NCBI GenBank assembly: GCA_950295325.1
Contig: OX485806.1
Location: 13,146,001 to 13,210,000, forward strand
Direction: 5' to 3'
DNA length: 64,000 bases
Source: Polytrichum commune
Lineage: Eukaryota; Streptophyta; Polytrichopsida; Polytrichales; Polytrichaceae
Shown piece by piece: positions 59,551 through 64,000 of the stretch. Every line of letters begins with the position of its first letter. Position 1 is the first letter of the stretch. The notes below the pieces were generated by a model, which saw only the letters and a program-made list of their open reading frames with translations, did not search any database and had not been told where the DNA came from. The translations under genes and the position numbers were made by a program.

Positions 59551-59805
59551 TCATTTTGAATCACTTTGTTTATTAGTAGTGACCTCTTGGCTTGTGACCG
59601 AATTGGCCTTCTCAAGAGTCCAACCGGCGGCCTTGGCAACACAAGCTCTTAAGGATATCCCCCTTTGGCCTTTGATTATTCTCTTCGTTACTTGACCATT
59701 GCTAGAGTCTTCCGCTTTCTCCATCTTTTTATAAGTGATCGATTTTCTACCAAAAAGGATGTAAGTGTTGAAAAACACTCCCTTAATGGTTAGATACGCC
59801 CCCAC
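59551..59805 (-). other. Small open frame conserved among LTR copies
   Basis: 84 codons including MEKAEDSSNGQVTKRIIKGQ and RGISLRACVAKAAGWTLEKA, matching 39005-39229 and 40132-40368. Confidence 0.45.
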
Positions 59806-60019
59806 ACAATTGCCTTGCGGCCACCCTTAATTCTAACTATACTAACAGTCCTAACTACTTTCTCATGGCTAATTAAGGTTTTAAAGAATCTAATGTGATA
59901 GATGCTAGAATATGTTTGCGCCTTATTGATTAGTTCCAACTTCAAGTAGCCTCTTAGCTTAATTAAATGTAAATGGTTTACCCAACCAGGTAACCTTTTA
60001 ATTTAACTAGCTTACAGCC

Positions 60020-60405
60020 TCGGCGCTCCAGGGCCTTAGCCCAGACCTCGGTGCTGCAAGGGCTTAGCCCAGACTTCGGTGTTGCAAGGCTTAGCCCAGA
60101 TTTCAGTGATCCAGGGCTTAGCCCAGACTTCGGAGCTGCCAGGCTTAACCCAGACTTCGGTGCTGCAAGGCTTAGCCCAGACTTCGGTGATCCAGGGCTT
60201 AGCCCAGACCTTGGTGCTGCAAGGCTTAGCCCAGACTTCGGTGATCCAGGGCTTAGCCCAGACTTCAGAGCTGCCAGGCTTAGCCCAGACTTTGGTGATC
60301 CAGGGCTTAGCCCAGACTTCGGAGCTGCCAGGCTTAACCCAGACTTTGGTGCTGCAAGGCTTAGCCCAGACTTCGGTGATCTAGGGCTTAGCCCAGCCGA
60401 ACTAA
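60020..60405 (+). repeat. 27-bp tandem repeat in the LTR
   Basis: About 13 units of ttcggtg(ctgcaagg/atccaggg)cttagcccagac. Because 27 is divisible by three, it is open in several frames and gives artificial repeats such as LSPDFGAAR. Confidence 0.92.
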
Positions 60406-61153
60406 AATCTACCACAATCCACCTAATCGCCTAGTTAGTCAAAGGCTCACATGCAAGCCTTTCAACTACACACTAAATGTAATCCTCTCAAGATGCTTAA
60501 TCGGACAATGGATAACTCTTTTAGTCTTTGACTAATAAACTAACTAATTAACTAACAACACTAACTAATCTACACACGTGGTTCCAAGCTCTAAGAGCTC
60601 ACCTCCTTGAGAGGACTAGAGAGAGAGCTTAACTCCTTCACTTCACTAAAAACTAATCAACCCACACACGTGGCTCAAGCTCTAAGAGCTCACCTCCTTG
60701 AGAGGACTAGATGGAGAGAAAGAAAAATGAGAGAGTAAACACCTTAAGTAGCAAAGAGGGGAAGAGGGAGAGAGGGAGAGAGAGGTGAGGATAGGGTGAG
60801 AGGATTAGCACCCCCAATCACAATCCTTTAACCTTCTCCTCCAAAGTAGGGACTAATCCCCATCCACCAAGCTTCCTTCTTCCTAAACTACCAAGGTGGA
60901 TCCAAAAGTGGGCATTTAACCCGTGGAGCTCACCTTGCTTCACCTTACCCCCTACTCACATGATCAAGGCATACTCTTATTGAATTCAACCTTGAAATAA
61001 TCACACCACACATTCTAAAGCCTAAACTTAAATCCAAACCACACTTCACTCTTTTTATGTTTTGTGAATAATCATAACTCATCAAAGTCAAACTAAAATT
61101 GGTTTCGAAGAGTTAATCACCACATGTGAGCACCATTTTGGGCTCACAGATTA

Positions 61154-62610
61154 ATCATTTTTAACAATGACTTACTCGATAACATTGTTGCACTCACTTG
61201 TTGATGGCTTAGGGTTGAAAAATAGGTGTTGCCAAAAGGAAGGTGCTACTTCAAGGCACTGTTACCTTATGAGGCATGTGCTCACTTCATGGTGAGAATT
61301 CTACTTGTCAAATTTTCAAAAAAAATAAAATTCTTTGCTAGTGAACAATTTGAGTAATGATTAATGATTTTTTTTTGCAAAATTCTCATTGTCCTTTAGA
61401 TGAAGTGTCCCATGCCACTTCAACTTGGGGGGAGGGTGGACTGGTCAAAAAGTAAAAACCACGTGAGAATAACTATAGGTGCTTCTTATTCATTGGCAAG
61501 AAGATTTATAGACACTTTGGATCTATCATAACCTACTTAAATTGCGAACATGAGCTTATATACATAATTTATCATAAGGGGAAAACTCCCACTTTAGTTT
61601 TGAGGTAGAACGAAATTAGTATGACAGAAATAATAGAGGAATTCTCAAAAAAATTAGAATGAGTATATTCACATATAATACATGCAAAATGGATGAAAAT
61701 TGAACGATTGGGTTATGATGTGTACACTCTTCTTTCACCAATATATAACAACGTGAATATATGCCATGCCATATTGGAATCTTAAGTTTGCCTTCGTACG
61801 GAGCGAGTAAATCAAAATTCTAGAAGTATTTAGCATCATTTGAAATAGTCTAGGCTTTCTTTTATAATTACCTATGGGTGTTGAATATTTGGTAAAGTTG
61901 TTTTTTTTTTCTACTTAAAAGGTTTCTTAAAATCCAAATGAAGAGGTAAATAGCCCCCATAAAAACACCTTTTGTATGCACGTGGTTACATAACACAAGA
62001 GGGAGTGACCCCCCCCCCCCCCCCGAGCACTTCAATGATGTTTGAGCAATGTTAGCAAACCATTTGTTTGTAAGTACTCGTATATCATTAGGATAGATAG
62101 TGAGGCTTGAATATGCCTTGTGGCTAGTAACTATTGTCATGGATGTATGCCTAAATTGTGGGTTGCCTGCCAATTACCCACATAGCACAATATATGGCTT
62201 GTGATATGACATAGGGGTTGCCCAAGTAAAGGTCATTCATCTAGTGATTACATGTGGCTTTAATTGCTTGGGTTGGGCTAGTATGCACCTATTCATGTGT
62301 AATTGCCGCCAAATCTAAGTTGTGGTGGCGGCAACATTTGTGGGTTTGCAAGTACATTGCAATCAAGTACTCACATGCTAATACATTCTTCATATGTTGG
62401 TGGTGGTGGATCCTTGGAGGATCTTAGCCCTTGGATTTATATGTTATCCATGGGCTTGCCCAAACACATGAGCAACATAGAAAGACCACAAACAATATTC
62501 AAACACAATTTTAGTAACACATGGGGACTTACCAAGACCTCCCCAAGACCTTCTGGAAGCTCCATTCTTTCCATGATGGCCATAGATTGGTTCAAGTGGC
62601 ATTATCCAAT
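61154..62610. other. Intergenic, no gene seen
   Basis: Non-coding, AT-rich, with a 16-C run at 62009-62024. Frames of 101-108 codons here show no motif. Confidence 0.4.
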
Positions 62611-62808
62611 GAGGGAAGTTAAGACATGAGCGATGAGTAGAGAGCAATGAGTGGTGAGTAGTAATGCATGAGCAGTGAATGGTGAGCAGTAACATAAGAG
62701 TACTAAGCAGTAACACGTGAGGAATGATGCCAAATTTAGTAAATGAGCACATTTTAGGGTACATATTCTAAAATTGGTGCCTTCATTTTTGTATTTTCAA
62801 TTTAAAAA

Positions 62809-62870
62809 TATTCACATTTTTATTGAACAAGAGTGAATAAGGTGCCAATTGTTCAATAAAAATGTGAATA
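62809..62870. repeat. 22-bp perfect inverted repeat
   Basis: tattcacatttttattgaac+aa (62809-62830) and its exact complement (62849-62870) are separated by 18 bp. A further aattggtgcc / ggtgccaatt pair lies around it. It sits between the MULE end and the gene A fragment and may mark the rearrangement. Confidence 0.85.
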
Positions 62871-62892
62871 CTCTAAAATTGTGACATAAAAT

Positions 62893-63584
62893 TGTGACAC
62901 GGTATGTGATATCCTCCTTGAAGACGATGTTGATTAACACTCTAAATCTTGGATATGGAATGGTAGTGACTCCAGCCACATAGTAACCATCCATGAGTCC
63001 AGAATTGGAAGTCAATAGGACCAATTACGAGAATGCACAAGTAAGAACACATACACAAAGGCATATGAACAATGCTTGGAGTGAGATGATCTCATGCTCT
63101 CCTTGTTTTGCCTTTTATTGTTTTTCTTCTTTTCTTTGGTTCATGCAAACAATATGGGATATCTCTTATCCCACTTGAACCAACACTGTGGCTTTATTCT
63201 AACCTTATTATTTCTCATGCCTCTTCCGTTACATTTCTATTGACTACGAGCAATCTAATGCTCTACCTTCTATAATTTCTTCTAGTATTGCATTTTTATT
63301 GACTATGAGCAATCTAATGCTCCACCTTCAACATCCGGCACTCTCCCATTTGTTTATATGATTTGCCATCGGTGCTACTAGATTGTAACACATTGCTTTT
63401 CTAAACCTAGAAGTTGGATGGGCATCCATGTTTAGTTGCGCACATAAATCCGTCCAAGGGATTGGAAGTGTCACAATTGTGGAGAGCCTATAGTGAGAGG
63501 GGAGAGCCTCCCTTTGTTGCAATTGGAACCTAGTGTCTTTGAGTGCCAATGCCTCATGCCTTGAGAGATTGGTACATGTCTTCA
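62893..63584 (-). pseudogene. Gene A fragment of MULE copy 3
   Basis: On the minus strand, 63584-63333 reads CTNLSRHEALALKDTRFQLQ and continues to NKWESAG. After about 330 bp of unrelated inserted sequence, 63000-62893 reads GLMDGYYVAGVTTIPYPRFR and continues. Both match the SWIM exon of copies 1 and 2 upstream of the zinc finger. Many substitutions show this is the oldest of the three copies. Confidence 0.82.
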
Positions 63585-64000
63585 TGTGAGGCCAAACCAC
63601 CCACCCTTAAGCGTCCTAGTCCAGGTGAGGGCATGGGGATCACATTCATGCTAGCCTAGCTAAATCATTCCAATGCCATTAACTTCCATTGCATCTCACA
63701 TCATTGGTGGGTACCCCAATTTATTCCACAACCAGATTACAAGTGTTAAGAAACACTCTTCTCTATTATGGCACTATTGGCGCACTCCCTTACAATTCCA
63801 CACAACACAACCACAAGTCCACCCCCTAATGCCACCTTCTAATGCCGGTGTTCACCTAATTTGCTAATGAGCTAACTACCTAAATAAATATTATGTAATA
63901 ACTAATTTACTAACTAAACATAAGCTAGTGGAACCTATTAGTTCCTCCCCCCTATACCACTTTGGTCTCACCCCTTAGCCAGCCACCTTCAAATCCCACA
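63585..64000 (-). mobile_element. LTR, partial, runs off the window
   Basis: TGTGAGGCCAAACCACCCAC then cttaagcgtcctagtccagg, the inverted right end of the LTR family seen at 59439-61148. It cuts the gene A fragment of MULE copy 3. The other end and target duplication are outside the window. Confidence 0.75.

Larger units (their letters stand above)
59439..61148 (-). mobile_element. Solo LTR
   Basis: TGTGAGGCCAAAACC...TTTTGGGCTCACA on the plus strand, with a perfect 5-bp duplication gatta (59434-59438 and 61149-61153). Same family as 36887-40480, in reverse orientation. It contains a 27-bp tandem array (60020-60405), the conserved RISLRACVAKAAGW-coding segment (59551-59805) and a CT-rich start region (about 60740-60800). 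Confidence 0.9.
62611..64000 (+). mobile_element. MULE copy 3, partial and rearranged, runs off the window
   Basis: It starts gagggaagttaagacatgag, matching the GAGGGAAG...ATGAGCGATGAG end of copies 1 and 2, followed by typical TGAGC subrepeats to about 62730. Most of the 3' part of gene A is missing, then gene A fragments appear (62893-63000 and 63333-63584). An LTR (63585 on) interrupts it. The right end is beyond the window, so the target duplication (left flank ttatccaat) cannot be confirmed. Confidence 0.8.

Noticed and set aside
60051-60434. 127-codon frame with LSPDFGAAR-type repeats
   Set aside because: It is a 27-bp minisatellite in an LTR that is open in several frames on both strands.

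Overview
This window looks like repeat-rich nuclear DNA from a land plant. Genes have GT-AG introns, intergenic tracts are AT-rich, and the repeat families are typical of plants: Mutator-like elements, Ty3/gypsy gag, long solo LTRs, pogo/Emigrant-type and Harbinger-type elements, and LINE remnants. The lineage cannot be fixed from the sequence alone. I found no host gene I could support. Almost everything recognisable is mobile DNA, nested in several layers.

The centrepiece is one Mutator-like (MULE) family present twice at near full length, in opposite orientations: copy 1 at 1510-15164 and copy 2 at 43981-54876. Each has related terminal inverted repeats made of short TGAGC-type direct repeats and a 9-10 bp target-site duplication. 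Each carries two divergently transcribed genes starting from a shared central region. Gene A is a two-exon mudrA-like transposase: a Cys/His-rich N-terminal DNA-binding region, a MULE DDE-type core and a C-terminal SWIM zinc finger. Gene B is an eight-exon gene whose C-terminal half has the motif order of a beta-class (permuted) amino-methyltransferase: a motif IV-like segment, then an SAM-binding motif I/II segment (VVDLTCSTGAS...GRHLLAFEGD). Its DPPY-like catalytic tetrad is replaced by QFPD in both copies. Gene B's first exon lies far upstream, and its long first intron holds clusters of near-perfect palindromes in copy 1. A MULE that pairs a transposase with a methyltransferase-like protein and arrays of short palindromes is the best candidate here for an undescribed system. 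Both copies are now pseudogenised. They share two lesions (a TGA in gene A and a +1 base in gene B) and carry several private ones. A third, fragmentary copy starts at 62611 and runs off the right edge.

Layout: 218-820 LINE reverse transcriptase remnant; 1510-15164 MULE copy 1, interrupted by a solo LTR (7147-9425); 15391-21599 a series of small DNA transposons (two pogo/Tigger derivatives, a MULE-type MITE, two Harbinger-type elements) and a hairpin-repeat array; 24587-26960 a broken LTR; 27147-27737 a TTAA-flanked piggyBac-like element; 27844-28928 a Harbinger-type element; 28932-36886 gene-poor DNA; 36887-40480 a solo LTR with a younger solo LTR of the same family inside it; 40880-42545 a third LTR; 43098-43778 a gypsy gag remnant next to which MULE copy 2 inserted; 54886-59433 gene-poor DNA with a degenerate satellite-like array; 59439-61148 another solo LTR; 62611-64000 MULE copy 3, interrupted by an LTR that continues past the window.
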